64,000 bases of DNA, from positions 1 to 64,000 of the forward strand of contig CAYMAI010000006.1 of the NCBI GenBank assembly GCA_964388445.1, given 5' to 3'. The position numbers and the translations under genes are program-made. This document shows, in pieces, positions 15,481 to 23,610 of this stretch. The notes below the pieces were generated by a model. That model was not told the DNA's origin. It was given only the letters and a program-made list of their open reading frames with translations, and did no database searches. Source of the DNA: CAYMAI01 sp964388445. Its GTDB lineage: Bacteria > 4484-113 > JAGGVC01. Numbering within the stretch: the stretch's first letter is position 1; the number at the start of each line of letters is the position of its first letter.

Positions 15481-16259
15481 CGGCTTTCCTCCACTTCGGC
15501 TCCCAAGGGAGACATTGCTGCGCCGGTTTCCCAAAACTCGGCGGGGCCGAGCCGGGAAATAATAAGCTTGCCGAGATACCAGTATAAAAGGCGGCGCGTG
15601 ACCATATCGTTGCGGTTCAGGAAGTCGTCGGCAAGAGTGTCGGGGTCGAGCCAGCCGTATCTGCCGAGCGTGTTTATGGGATCCCAAAGCCAGTTCAAAG
15701 TGGGCAGGTCGCGGAATTTCGGCGGCGTCAGCGCCTGGTCTTTCGATGGCGCGGGGGAGTATTTCTGTGCGAGCGTGGCGCTCATCGCGAGCCAGTGTTC
15801 CTTCAGCATGTTGCTTCTGCCTTGGAACGTGAGGTCGCCGAAACCGCCCATCAAACCGAGCGAAACGCACATTTGAACGTCGCGATACGCCCAGTGGCCG
15901 CCGGGCACGTCGGGATATTTCAGCGGTGCGGGGCCGGAGGGCAGTTCGACGCTGAGCGTTTCGAGAGTCAATATCGCGGCGTGGGCGACTTGATAGCGGC
16001 TGAGCGTTTGGTCGAGCCTGAAACTGCCGCCAGAATCGGGCTTCAACACCCCGAGCTTGTAGCAGGCGTAAATGGGATCGTAATACGGGTCGCCTGGCTT
16101 CAAATGGTCTTCGAGAACGAGAGCGTTCGACGGGGAAGCAAGAAAAAGCAAAACCGCCAGCGCGGTAAAAGCCGCTGTCGCAAGCGGCGGGGCGGCGCTC
16201 CGAAGCGCGGTAAGGACGCGCGAGCGGGCGCGAAAATGCCGGAAAATAAATTCCCCCAT
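15477..16259 (-). CDS. Exported protein with S-layer-homology-like repeats
   Basis: 260 residues with a long basic n-region and a signal peptide ending near SNA. Two SLH-like units follow: one around DPIYACYKLGVLKP...LSRYQVAHAAILTL, the other around YPDVPGGHWAYRDVQMCVSLGLMGGFGD. A third region (FRDLPTLNWLWDPINTLGRYGWL) resembles a degenerate unit. SLH domains normally hold proteins to cell-wall polymers, or to the outer membrane-peptidoglycan link in diderms. It is coupled to the degenerate GGDEF gene. TATAAT ends 9 bases before the ATG, so the leader is very short. Confidence 0.75.
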   Translation of the reverse strand: MGEFIFRHFRARSRVLTALRSAAPPLATAAFTALAVLLFLASPSNALVLEDHLKPGDPYYDPIYACYKLGVLKPDSGGSFRLDQTLSRYQVAHAAILTLETLSVELPSGPAPLKYPDVPGGHWAYRDVQMCVSLGLMGGFGDLTFQGRSNMLKEHWLAMSATLAQKYSPAPSKDQALTPPKFRDLPTLNWLWDPINTLGRYGWLDPDTLADDFLNRNDMVTRRLLYWYLGKLIISRLGPAEFWETGAAMSPLGAEVEESR

Positions 16260-16304
16260 ACCGCGCGGATTATAGCATCGAACTCGCGCTAACGGGCGGC
16301 GCGG

Positions 16305-16931
16305 CTATTCGCCTTCGCTGAACCCGGACTCGGACAGCCAGGCGCATACCTCTTCGAGAGCCCGGCGGCGGTGGCTTATCGCGGTTTTTTCGGCGATAGT
16401 CATTTCGGCGAAGGTTTTGCCCGCGGGCGGAAAATGAAAAACCGGGTCGTAGCCGAATCCGCCGGCGCCGGAAGGCTGCATTGCAATTTCGCCTTCGACT
16501 TCGCCGCGTGTTTCGAAAAGCACCCGCTCGTCATCCGCGACGGCCGCGCAGCAAACGAACCGTGCGCCGCGTTTTCCAGACGACACGTCTTTCATGTTTT
16601 CGAGCAAAAGCGAAATGCGTCCGGCGTCGGTGGGGGCGACGCGCTTCGAATGTACTCCGGGCCAGCCGTACAGGGCGTCCACTTCGAGTCCGCTGTCCTC
16701 GGCTATGACTATGTGACTGCCGATGGAGGTTACGGATGCGAGGGCTTTGGCGATGGAGAGCGCCTTTTCGGCGGCGTTTTCCTCGAAGCTGTTTCCGGTT
16801 TCTTCGGGCTCGAAGTCGAGACCGAGTTCGGACGGGACGAGCACCTGATAAAAAAGCCCGCAGTGCGACAGGATTTCACGGAACTCGGCGAGCTTGCCGG
16901 GATTCGAGGTGGCGAAAACGATTGTGTCCAC
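16305..16931 (-). CDS. rdgB: XTP/dITP diphosphatase (RdgB/HAM1 family)
   Basis: Hydrolyses non-canonical purine triphosphates such as ITP and XTP, cleansing the nucleotide pool. At 208 residues it fits the family: SNPGKLAEF at the N-terminus, AEDSGLEVDAL in the middle, GFGYDPVF towards the end and SHRRRAL near the C-terminus. The GTG at 16931 has no Shine-Dalgarno, but TATAAT ends 7 bases upstream, so it is probably leaderless. Confidence 0.93.
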   Translation of the reverse strand: MDTIVFATSNPGKLAEFREILSHCGLFYQVLVPSELGLDFEPEETGNSFEENAAEKALSIAKALASVTSIGSHIVIAEDSGLEVDALYGWPGVHSKRVAPTDAGRISLLLENMKDVSSGKRGARFVCCAAVADDERVLFETRGEVEGEIAMQPSGAGGFGYDPVFHFPPAGKTFAEMTIAEKTAISHRRRALEEVCAWLSESGFSEGE

Positions 16932-16938
16932 GCAAGCG

Positions 16939-16944
16939 ATTATA
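16939..16944 (-). promoter_or_regulatory. -10 box of leaderless rdgB
   Basis: TATAAT with 7 bases to the GTG at 16931, placing the transcription start at the start codon. Confidence 0.55.
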
Positions 16945-16985
16945 GCAGGGGGACGGGCGGTAGTAAGAAGATTTGTCCAGAAGCT

Positions 16986-17861
16986 TCAGGCTTTGTGAAG
17001 CACCAAAATATACTCGTGTTTGAAAATGTAAAAGCCGCCTCTAAGCGCACGGACGCGCCATAGATTTTCCTGATTGCGTTTGGCACGGTTGTCTTGGATG
17101 TCTTTTATCACGATGCTTTTAAGTTTGAAACCGGTTTCGACCGCACGCTGCATGCACATAAATCCGAGCGGAATCCATTCGCCGCCCGCGTATTTGTCCC
17201 CGATGACGATGGCGATGAATCTGCCCGGCGCGAGATGCGCATGCGTATGCGCGAGTACGCGACCGAACGTATTCAGAAACTCTTCCACGGAAGGGCTGTT
17301 GGAAAGACACTTTTCGTCTTCGCCGAATTTGATTATGTCGTGGTACGGCGGGTGGAGAATGGCGAGGTGAAACACTCCGTCCGGCGTAAGCGCCGCCGCC
17401 TTCGCCCAAATCTTCGCATCCGCCGAATCGCCGCACAGATTTTCGATTTTCACCGGATTTCCGCAAGTTTCGCTGTTGACGCGCCGCATCGCTTCGCGCG
17501 CAATTTCGGGATTGAGTTCGATTCCGGCGCAATTCCGTCCCATTCGCTGCGCCTCGATGAGCGTAGTGCCGCTGCCGCTGAACGGGTCGATAACCCATTC
17601 GCCGGCTTTCGAATAGCGCTCTATTATCTGTTGCGGGATTTGGGGAACGAAATTGCCGTGATAATCGCCCGTGTGCGCACCGGTGGAATCGCGTTTACCG
17701 AGAAGCCAGAGGGAGTCGGTAAGGATGTGCGGATAGTCGCGCCAATTTTCCACCGATATTCCGTTAATCCCGCCGCCCGAACCGGCTTTTACCGGTTTGC
17801 GTGCGGAGTTCGATTGCAAATTCGCGGAATTTTCCTCGCCGTTTGATTTTCGCTTCGGCAC
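16986..17861 (-). CDS. Orphan DNA methyltransferase (N4-cytosine/N6-adenine type)
   Basis: 291 residues with the AdoMet-binding motif DPFSGSGTT at 92-100 and, about 70 residues later, the amino-methyltransferase motif HPPY at 170-173 where DPPY or SPPY is usual. The order, AdoMet motif before catalytic motif, is seen in the N4/N6 DNA methylase fold. The first 30 or so residues are polar, charged and probably disordered. No restriction endonuclease or specificity subunit lies next to it, so it looks like a solitary methylase, or a methylase acting on RNA. It starts with GTG at 17861 and no clear ribosome site. Confidence 0.8.
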   Translation of the reverse strand: MPKRKSNGEENSANLQSNSARKPVKAGSGGGINGISVENWRDYPHILTDSLWLLGKRDSTGAHTGDYHGNFVPQIPQQIIERYSKAGEWVIDPFSGSGTTLIEAQRMGRNCAGIELNPEIAREAMRRVNSETCGNPVKIENLCGDSADAKIWAKAAALTPDGVFHLAILHPPYHDIIKFGEDEKCLSNSPSVEEFLNTFGRVLAHTHAHLAPGRFIAIVIGDKYAGGEWIPLGFMCMQRAVETGFKLKSIVIKDIQDNRAKRNQENLWRVRALRGGFYIFKHEYILVLHKA

Positions 17862-17967
17862 GGTTCATTATAAACGTAAACTGCCGCGCGTCCGTTTGAG
17901 GGCGCGCGGCAATTCGAATAGCCATTGAAACTTTCCGGCAAGGTTAGCCGAAAATTTCAGGCGCAAT

Positions 17968-18474
17968 TTAACCGGCGGTTTCCTCTTCGTCTTCCCAGTG
18001 GTTGATTTTTGCGAGGCTTTCTTCGTAGTCGAACGGATGGAACTTGTCCGGCCGGGCGATTTTGACGAGTATCTCGTCGTTGTGGCAGGTGAAACAAGCT
18101 TCGCGAGGGTTGTTCGCGGGCTTGACTTTCATCGGATTTTTGAGGTGATCGCCGGCCGGACCGTGACAGGCCTCGCACTGCACGTCCTTTAACTGCGGCG
18201 TCTCTTCCAAGCTGACGAAACCGCCCTCGTTTCCATAGCCGGTCACGTGGCAGGAAAAGCAATCTGGATTGCTCCTCGTTTCGGGCGGAAGACCTTCCCA
18301 GGCGGCGAACATCTTCGTCGCCGTCATGATTTTGACCTGCTCCGAATGACACGCCTTGCAGTTTTTCGCGTTGTCGCCGACGTAGGCGATTTTCTTATCG
18401 CCTTCCTCGGTGAACGCCTCGAACGAAAATACCGCGGCAAAAATAAATGCCGCAAGAACCGCACCAATCTTCAT
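17968..18474 (-). CDS. Tetraheme c-type cytochrome (copy 1)
   Basis: A 168-residue periplasmic protein with a signal peptide and four heme sites: CKACH, CFSCH, CEACH and CFTCH. Spacing and sequence resemble the cytochrome c554 family of multiheme electron carriers. A close paralogue with the same four sites lies at 20476-20955 on the other side of the ABC exporter. GAAGG precedes the ATG by 5 bases and a good promoter is present at 18505-18533, so it forms its own unit. The partner redox enzyme is not in the window. Confidence 0.9.
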   Translation of the reverse strand: MKIGAVLAAFIFAAVFSFEAFTEEGDKKIAYVGDNAKNCKACHSEQVKIMTATKMFAAWEGLPPETRSNPDCFSCHVTGYGNEGGFVSLEETPQLKDVQCEACHGPAGDHLKNPMKVKPANNPREACFTCHNDEILVKIARPDKFHPFDYEESLAKINHWEDEEETAG

Positions 18475-18504
18475 TTGAACCTTCTTTGAGTAAAAAGGGG
18501 GATA

Positions 18505-18533
18505 TTTGTAATAACTTATGTCCGATTTGTCAA
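18505..18533 (-). promoter_or_regulatory. Sigma-70-type promoter of tetraheme cytochrome 1
   Basis: TTGACA (18533-18528), a 17-base spacer and TACAAA (18510-18505) on the minus strand, about 30 bases before the ATG. Confidence 0.7.
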
Positions 18534-18612
18534 GAGGTATTAAGGCGATTTGAAATGAATGTCTTACCCGGCGAAAATGGGGAAAATCGCGGCGGCGGAA
18601 TGAACGCGAAGT

Positions 18613-20406
18613 CTATTTCCAAGCCCGTCCGGTGTCGTCGCCGTAGAGGCTTTGAAGCTCGGCGTATTCGCCTCTCATTGCCATCAGTACTTCGTGCGTG
18701 CCTTGTTCGATGATGCGTCCGTTTTTCAAAACTACTATTTTGCCGGCTTTTCTGATTGTCGAAAGCCGGTGCGCGACGATAATCGTAGTCCGCCCGTACA
18801 TCAGTTTGTTCAGCGCGTCTTGGACTTTGGCTTCGGTAATCGTATCCATCGACGCCGTCGCTTCGTCGAGAATCAAAACGTTAGGGTCTTTCAAAAGCGC
18901 GCGCGCGATGGCGATTCGCTGGCGTTCGCCGCCGGAAAGCGTTACGCCGCGCTCGCCGACGATTGTGTCGTAGCCGCCCGGAAATTCGATTATAAACTGG
19001 TGCGCGCCGGCGCTGCGTGCGGCTTCGAGTATTTCCACGTTGTCCGCGCCGGGCCGGCCGAAAGCGATGTTTTCGCGAATCGTGCCGTGAATTAACACGT
19101 TGTCCTGCGCGACGATGCCGATTTGGGCGCGCAGGCTTTTAAGCGTGACGGCTTTTATATCGTGGCCGTCGATCGAAATCCGCCCGTGCGAAGGCTCGTA
19201 AAAACGCGGAATGAGATTCACCACGGTGGTTTTGCCGCTGCCGCTGCCGCCCACGAGCGCGACGGTTTGGCCGGGTTCGACGGAGAGACAAAAGTCTCGA
19301 AGAACTTCTTCGCCGCCGCCGTATTGAAAATCTACGTGTTCGAAAACGATTTTGCCCGTCACGTCCGGCAGTTCGTACGCGCCGGGCTTGTCGGCTATAT
19401 CCATCGGCTCGTCCAGCACTTCGAATATGCGGGCGGCGGCGGATGTGCCTTGATGGAGAGTCACGAAAACGCGGCTGAGCTTGTTTAACGGGTTCGAAAC
19501 CAGCGCGCCCATCCCCGCGACGGCGAGGAAATCGCCGAACGTGCTCTGGCCGAGAATCATCTGCCAGCCGTTGACGAAAACGATGATGAACGGCGCGAGA
19601 AACCCCACGAGTTCGACGATCGGGAGAAGGACGGCGGTGTATTTCCACGAGCGCACGAGTTCGTCGAGCGTATCTTCGCTGACTTCGTTGAATTTGCGTA
19701 TCTGGTCTTCTTCGCGACCGAAACTTTGGACGACGCGGACGGTGGCGATGGACTCCGACAAAACGCCGGTCATTCGCGCGTGAAGCTTTTGGATGGAATC
19801 GTTCACCCGGCGAAGCGCGCCGCCGAATATTCTTAAAAGCAGCGCCACCGCGATGCTGGAAAGCAGCACTACGGTCGCAAGCACCCAATTAAGAATGAAA
19901 AGGATTATTAGGCCGCCCGTTACCATTACGGGAGCGATAAAGAAATCTTCGAGCGAGTTAAGAATGAAATTCTGGAGCGTGACGACGTCGTTCGTGATGC
20001 GGCTCATTATGTCGCCGGTGCGCCCGCGGTCGAAATAGCTGAACGAGAGCTTTTGAATGTGGGCGAAAAGGGAATTGCGGATGTCCGCCGTCGTGCGGAA
20101 CGCGACGAAAGCGCTAAGTCTTGTTCTGAGATATGCCGCGCCGGTGCGGATTAAGAGCGCGCCGAAAAGAATAACCATTGCGAATGCGTATTTGGCGAGG
20201 CTTTTCTCTTCGGCGATAATGACGTCGAAGATATATTTGAACGCGAGGGGGATTGAAAGCTGGACGAGAGCGTACACCGCCGCGGCGCCGAGCGCGGCGT
20301 AAAGCCCGGTTTTGTGCTCGCATACGTGTTCGAGCCAGAGCCGGGTGACTATGTCCCATCTTACGGGCGGGTCGTTTTGAAGCTGCCTTGCGGCGCGTTC
20401 GGGCAC
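18613..20406 (-). CDS. ABC exporter, MsbA-like half-transporter
   Basis: A 597-residue fused membrane-ATPase protein. Six predicted helices occupy about residues 30-330, with the typical coupling region FSYFDRGRTGDIMSRITNDV. The ATPase domain has Walker A GGSGSGKTT, the Q-loop, signature LSGGERQRIAIARA, Walker B VLILDEATASMD and the switch His in IVAHRLSTI. It should work as a homodimer in the inner membrane, exporting lipid A-core, lipid or drug substrates; the substrate cannot be read from sequence. It lies between two tetraheme cytochrome genes on the same strand, which may be chance. Confidence 0.93.
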   Translation of the reverse strand: MPERAARQLQNDPPVRWDIVTRLWLEHVCEHKTGLYAALGAAAVYALVQLSIPLAFKYIFDVIIAEEKSLAKYAFAMVILFGALLIRTGAAYLRTRLSAFVAFRTTADIRNSLFAHIQKLSFSYFDRGRTGDIMSRITNDVVTLQNFILNSLEDFFIAPVMVTGGLIILFILNWVLATVVLLSSIAVALLLRIFGGALRRVNDSIQKLHARMTGVLSESIATVRVVQSFGREEDQIRKFNEVSEDTLDELVRSWKYTAVLLPIVELVGFLAPFIIVFVNGWQMILGQSTFGDFLAVAGMGALVSNPLNKLSRVFVTLHQGTSAAARIFEVLDEPMDIADKPGAYELPDVTGKIVFEHVDFQYGGGEEVLRDFCLSVEPGQTVALVGGSGSGKTTVVNLIPRFYEPSHGRISIDGHDIKAVTLKSLRAQIGIVAQDNVLIHGTIRENIAFGRPGADNVEILEAARSAGAHQFIIEFPGGYDTIVGERGVTLSGGERQRIAIARALLKDPNVLILDEATASMDTITEAKVQDALNKLMYGRTTIIVAHRLSTIRKAGKIVVLKNGRIIEQGTHEVLMAMRGEYAELQSLYGDDTGRAWK

Positions 20407-20475
20407 GTTCGAATATTAGCACGATGCGGCTCGCGCCGCATCGCGCCTTAAATTATTCAAATCCGGCTGGACGGT

Positions 20476-20955
20476 TTAGCTGTCCTTCCAGTGCTTGATC
20501 TGTTCCATCGCTTCGTCGAGTTTCCACTCGTCCTTCTTGAAACCGAAGAACTTTTCGTTGTGGCAAGTCGCGCAGGAAGCGGCCGCATCGCCCGCGGGCT
20601 TCACTTTGGTGGGCGCCTTCGCATGCTCGGCGGACGGGCCGTGGCAGGCTTCGCACTGCACGCCCTTGAGCGCGGGCGTTTCGTCGGCGCTTATCCAGCC
20701 GCCTTCCACGCCGAAGCCGGTAACGTGGCAGGAAATGCACTCGTCCTTTTTCTTCGCCTCGTCGTCGAGCGAATCCCAAGTTTTGAACATGCCTGATGTT
20801 TCGAACACTTTGGCTTGTGCGGCGTGGCACATCTTGCACGTTTTCATGTTATCGCCCGCATACGGCGAGGCTTTCTTGGCGTCCTCGGCGAACGTGGAGC
20901 CGATAACGGCGATAAGCGCCAAAAACGCGACAATCAACGATACCGGGTACTTCAT
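20476..20955 (-). CDS. Tetraheme c-type cytochrome (copy 2)
   Basis: A 159-residue periplasmic protein with a signal peptide and four heme sites CKMCH, CISCH, CEACH and CATCH, in the same order and with similar spacing to the product of 17968-18474. Shared stretches include SCHVTGFG and KGVQCEACHGP. AGGAGG lies about 7 bases before the ATG at 20955, which is chosen over a start 21 bases upstream. A possible -10 (TATACT) lies near 21000. It probably carries electrons in the periplasm. Confidence 0.9.
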   Translation of the reverse strand: MKYPVSLIVAFLALIAVIGSTFAEDAKKASPYAGDNMKTCKMCHAAQAKVFETSGMFKTWDSLDDEAKKKDECISCHVTGFGVEGGWISADETPALKGVQCEACHGPSAEHAKAPTKVKPAGDAAASCATCHNEKFFGFKKDEWKLDEAMEQIKHWKDS

Positions 20956-21182
20956 ACTTATTCCTCCTTTCAACACGGGATACTCCCGGCAAAAGTATAT
21001 CCGATACGGCGGCGGCGCGGAAAAATAGGGGGCGAAATCGCAGGGATTTAGGCAATTGTGCCGCTTGTGAAAAGGGCTTATCGAAATCGGGGTCTTTTCA
21101 TTTGACTAAATCGCCGAATTGCGGGTAATATAGAGATGTCGGTCAATGAACTCCCCGCCAGGGTTGAGTCAGGGAATTTGAA

Positions 21183-21671
21183 TTGACGAAAAATGCTTTG
21201 TTTGTCGGCGTTCTCGCCGGCTCCAAAAGCGACGCGCCCAAGCTCGAAAAGGGGCTGAAAATACTTGACGAGCTGGGAATCGCCTACCGGGTGTCTTATT
21301 GCAGCGCGCACCGCGACCCCGAACGGCTGAAAACAACCGTCGCGAAATGGGAAGAAGAAGGAGCGATCGCATTTATATGCGCCGCAGGCCTAGCCGCGCA
21401 TTTGCCCGGCGTCACCGCCTCGATGACGCTGAAACCGGTTATCGGCGTTCCTCTCGACGCCGCTCTGGGCGGGCTCGATTCGCTTCTATCTATCGTACAA
21501 ATGCCGCCGGGCGTCCCCGTCGCCGCTGTCGGGGTGGACAACGCCAAAAATGCGGCATTTCTTGCGGCGCAAATCGCCGCGTTGATAGACCCGGAGGCTG
21601 GCGAAAGGCTTGCGAACTATAGAACTCAAGCCAGAGAAGCCGCCCGCAGGGACGACGAAAGTATGAATTAG
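21183..21671 (+). CDS. purE: N5-carboxyaminoimidazole ribonucleotide mutase
   Basis: Purine synthesis: converts N5-CAIR to CAIR. The 162 residues show the PurE pattern GSKSDAPKLEKG, SAHRDPERL, the AAGLAAHLPG loop, VIGVPLDAALGGLDSLLSIVQMPPGVPVA and the late NAAFLAAQI. The start is a TTG preceded by AGGGAA. purK is not adjacent. purB follows 68 bases downstream on the same strand, so the two purine genes probably form an operon. Confidence 0.95.
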   Translation: MTKNALFVGVLAGSKSDAPKLEKGLKILDELGIAYRVSYCSAHRDPERLKTTVAKWEEEGAIAFICAAGLAAHLPGVTASMTLKPVIGVPLDAALGGLDSLLSIVQMPPGVPVAAVGVDNAKNAAFLAAQIAALIDPEAGERLANYRTQAREAARRDDESMN

Positions 21672-21739
21672 TCCTGACTCGACGTGCGCCGGAATGCTAT
21701 GGGAGTGCCGGCTATTTTTTGTCTCGGAGATTTGATTTT

Positions 21740-23584
21740 ATGATTGACAGATACACGCGCTCGAATATGAAGCGCATTTTCAGCGACCAGAACAGGTATA
21801 AATGCTGGCTGGACGTGGAACTCGCCGCGGTCAAGGCTTGGGAGAATCTTGGAAGAATCCCGAAGGGAACTCACGACCGCATCGCAAAAAAGGCGAAGTT
21901 CACCATCAAAGGCATTCAGGACATCGAAGCGACTACGAATCACGACATGATTGCCTTTACCACCGAGGTGGCGAAAAGTCTTGGCGAAGACTCGAAGTGG
22001 ATTCACTTGGGGCTTACTTCGAACGACGTAGTGGACACGGCGCAGGCGCTGTACCTCAAGGAGGCCTGCACGGAGGTCATCGGCGGCGCGGAGGAATTCG
22101 CCCGCACACTGAAGTCGGTTGCGGCGGCTCATAAAGACACGCTAATCATGGGCCGCACGCACGGTATGCACGCGGAGCCGACAACCTTCGGGCTTAAAGC
22201 CGCCGTTTGGTACGACGAAACGATGCGCAACATCGAAAGGCTTCGCGAGGCCGCGGAAGGCGTAGCGGTTGGAAAAATCAGCGGGGCGGTCGGAAGCTTC
22301 GCGCACTGCCCGCCGGAACTGGAAGAAATAGTCATGCGGGAACTCGGAATAAGTCCGGAGCCCGCTTCGACGCAGGTCGTTCAACGCGACAGGCACGCGT
22401 TCCTCTTGAGCGTGCTGGCGGTCTTAGGCGGGACGCTCGAAAAAATCGCGGTTACGCTGCGTACGCTTCAGCGTACGGAAATCGGCGAGGTCGCGGAGCC
22501 GTTCGGCAGGGGCCAGAAGGGTTCGAGCGCGATGCCGCATAAACGAAATCCGATAACTCTCGAAAGAATCTGCGGGCTTGCAAGGCTTTTAAGGGCGAAC
22601 GCGCTGGCGGCGATGGAAAATCAGGCGCTTTGGGACGAGCGGGACATCAGTCACAGCTCGGTAGAGCGGGTGATTTTGGCCGACAGTCTTACGCTTGCGG
22701 ATTACATGCTGGAAAGGCTAACTTACGTCGTAAAGAACCTCGAAATCAACACGCGGAAAATGGAAGAAAACATCCGCGAAACCAAGGGGCTTCAGTTCAG
22801 CCAGACCGTGCTTCTCGCGCTCGTCGAAAAGGGAATGATGCGCGAAAGAGCTTACGAACTCGTTCAGCGGAACGCGATGAAAACCCATTCCGAAGGCACG
22901 CCGTTTTACGACAACCTGTTGAAAGACCAGGACGTGACCAACGTAATGGACAGAAACGAGCTGGCGGAGTGCTTCAGCAACAGGCATTTCAGCCGCTATG
23001 CGGATTACGTGCTCGAACGGGCGGGCGTCATAGAAAACGGCAAGCGGGAAATCCAGCCCAAACAACAGCCGGGAAGGCAGCGTCAGCCCGGTAGGCCGCC
23101 CAAAAAAGCCCAGCAGGAACAGGCGCCGGCTCAAGAAAAGCCGATGGAGCGCGAACCGGAAGCGAAACCCGCGCCGAAACCGCCGGTGCAGCAGCCCGCG
23201 ACGCTCAAACGCACCTCGTACGTGGTCGAAACTCAAAAGCCCGCAAATCGCAGACCGGCGGACACGGAAGACGAGGCGTTCAAGGAATTCGCCGAGTCGA
23301 AGCCGGCCGTTCCGCAATCTCCTCAACGCGAGCCGCAGGACGACCCGTCGAAAAGAAGGCGCGGAAGGCCGCGCAGAGCGCGCAAAGTTACGCCGGTTCA
23401 ACCGGCCAATAACCGTAGCGAACCGAAAAACCAGCCGGAGCGCGTACAGCATGATTACGAGGACGAAGACAGGCAGCCGCCTCAGCTAAGCGATTGGCGT
23501 CAAAATCCTTCAGGCAGAAGCGTGGTCGATTCGAATTCGAGAAGATCGCCCAACCTGAAAGGCGGGGTACGGAAAAAGCGTTAG
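21740..23584 (+). CDS. purB: Adenylosuccinate lyase with long basic C-terminal tail
   Basis: Cleaves SAICAR and adenylosuccinate, releasing fumarate, in purine synthesis. Residues 1 to about 435 are a complete lyase: IEATTNHDMIAF, the histidine loop GRTHGMHAEP and the signature GSSAMPHKRNP. Known bacterial enzymes end near there, at 430-475. This frame continues without interruption for about 180 more residues, low in complexity and rich in Pro, Gln, Lys and Arg, with two AT-hook-like motifs: GRPPKK at 451-456 and RRGRPRRARK at 540-549. The tail ends GGVRKKR. CGGAGA precedes the ATG at 21740. Confidence 0.95.
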   Translation: MIDRYTRSNMKRIFSDQNRYKCWLDVELAAVKAWENLGRIPKGTHDRIAKKAKFTIKGIQDIEATTNHDMIAFTTEVAKSLGEDSKWIHLGLTSNDVVDTAQALYLKEACTEVIGGAEEFARTLKSVAAAHKDTLIMGRTHGMHAEPTTFGLKAAVWYDETMRNIERLREAAEGVAVGKISGAVGSFAHCPPELEEIVMRELGISPEPASTQVVQRDRHAFLLSVLAVLGGTLEKIAVTLRTLQRTEIGEVAEPFGRGQKGSSAMPHKRNPITLERICGLARLLRANALAAMENQALWDERDISHSSVERVILADSLTLADYMLERLTYVVKNLEINTRKMEENIRETKGLQFSQTVLLALVEKGMMRERAYELVQRNAMKTHSEGTPFYDNLLKDQDVTNVMDRNELAECFSNRHFSRYADYVLERAGVIENGKREIQPKQQPGRQRQPGRPPKKAQQEQAPAQEKPMEREPEAKPAPKPPVQQPATLKRTSYVVETQKPANRRPADTEDEAFKEFAESKPAVPQSPQREPQDDPSKRRRGRPRRARKVTPVQPANNRSEPKNQPERVQHDYEDEDRQPPQLSDWRQNPSGRSVVDSNSRRSPNLKGGVRKKR

Positions 23585-23610
23585 TCCGTCCGGTGCGCTA
23601 ATATGGATTC

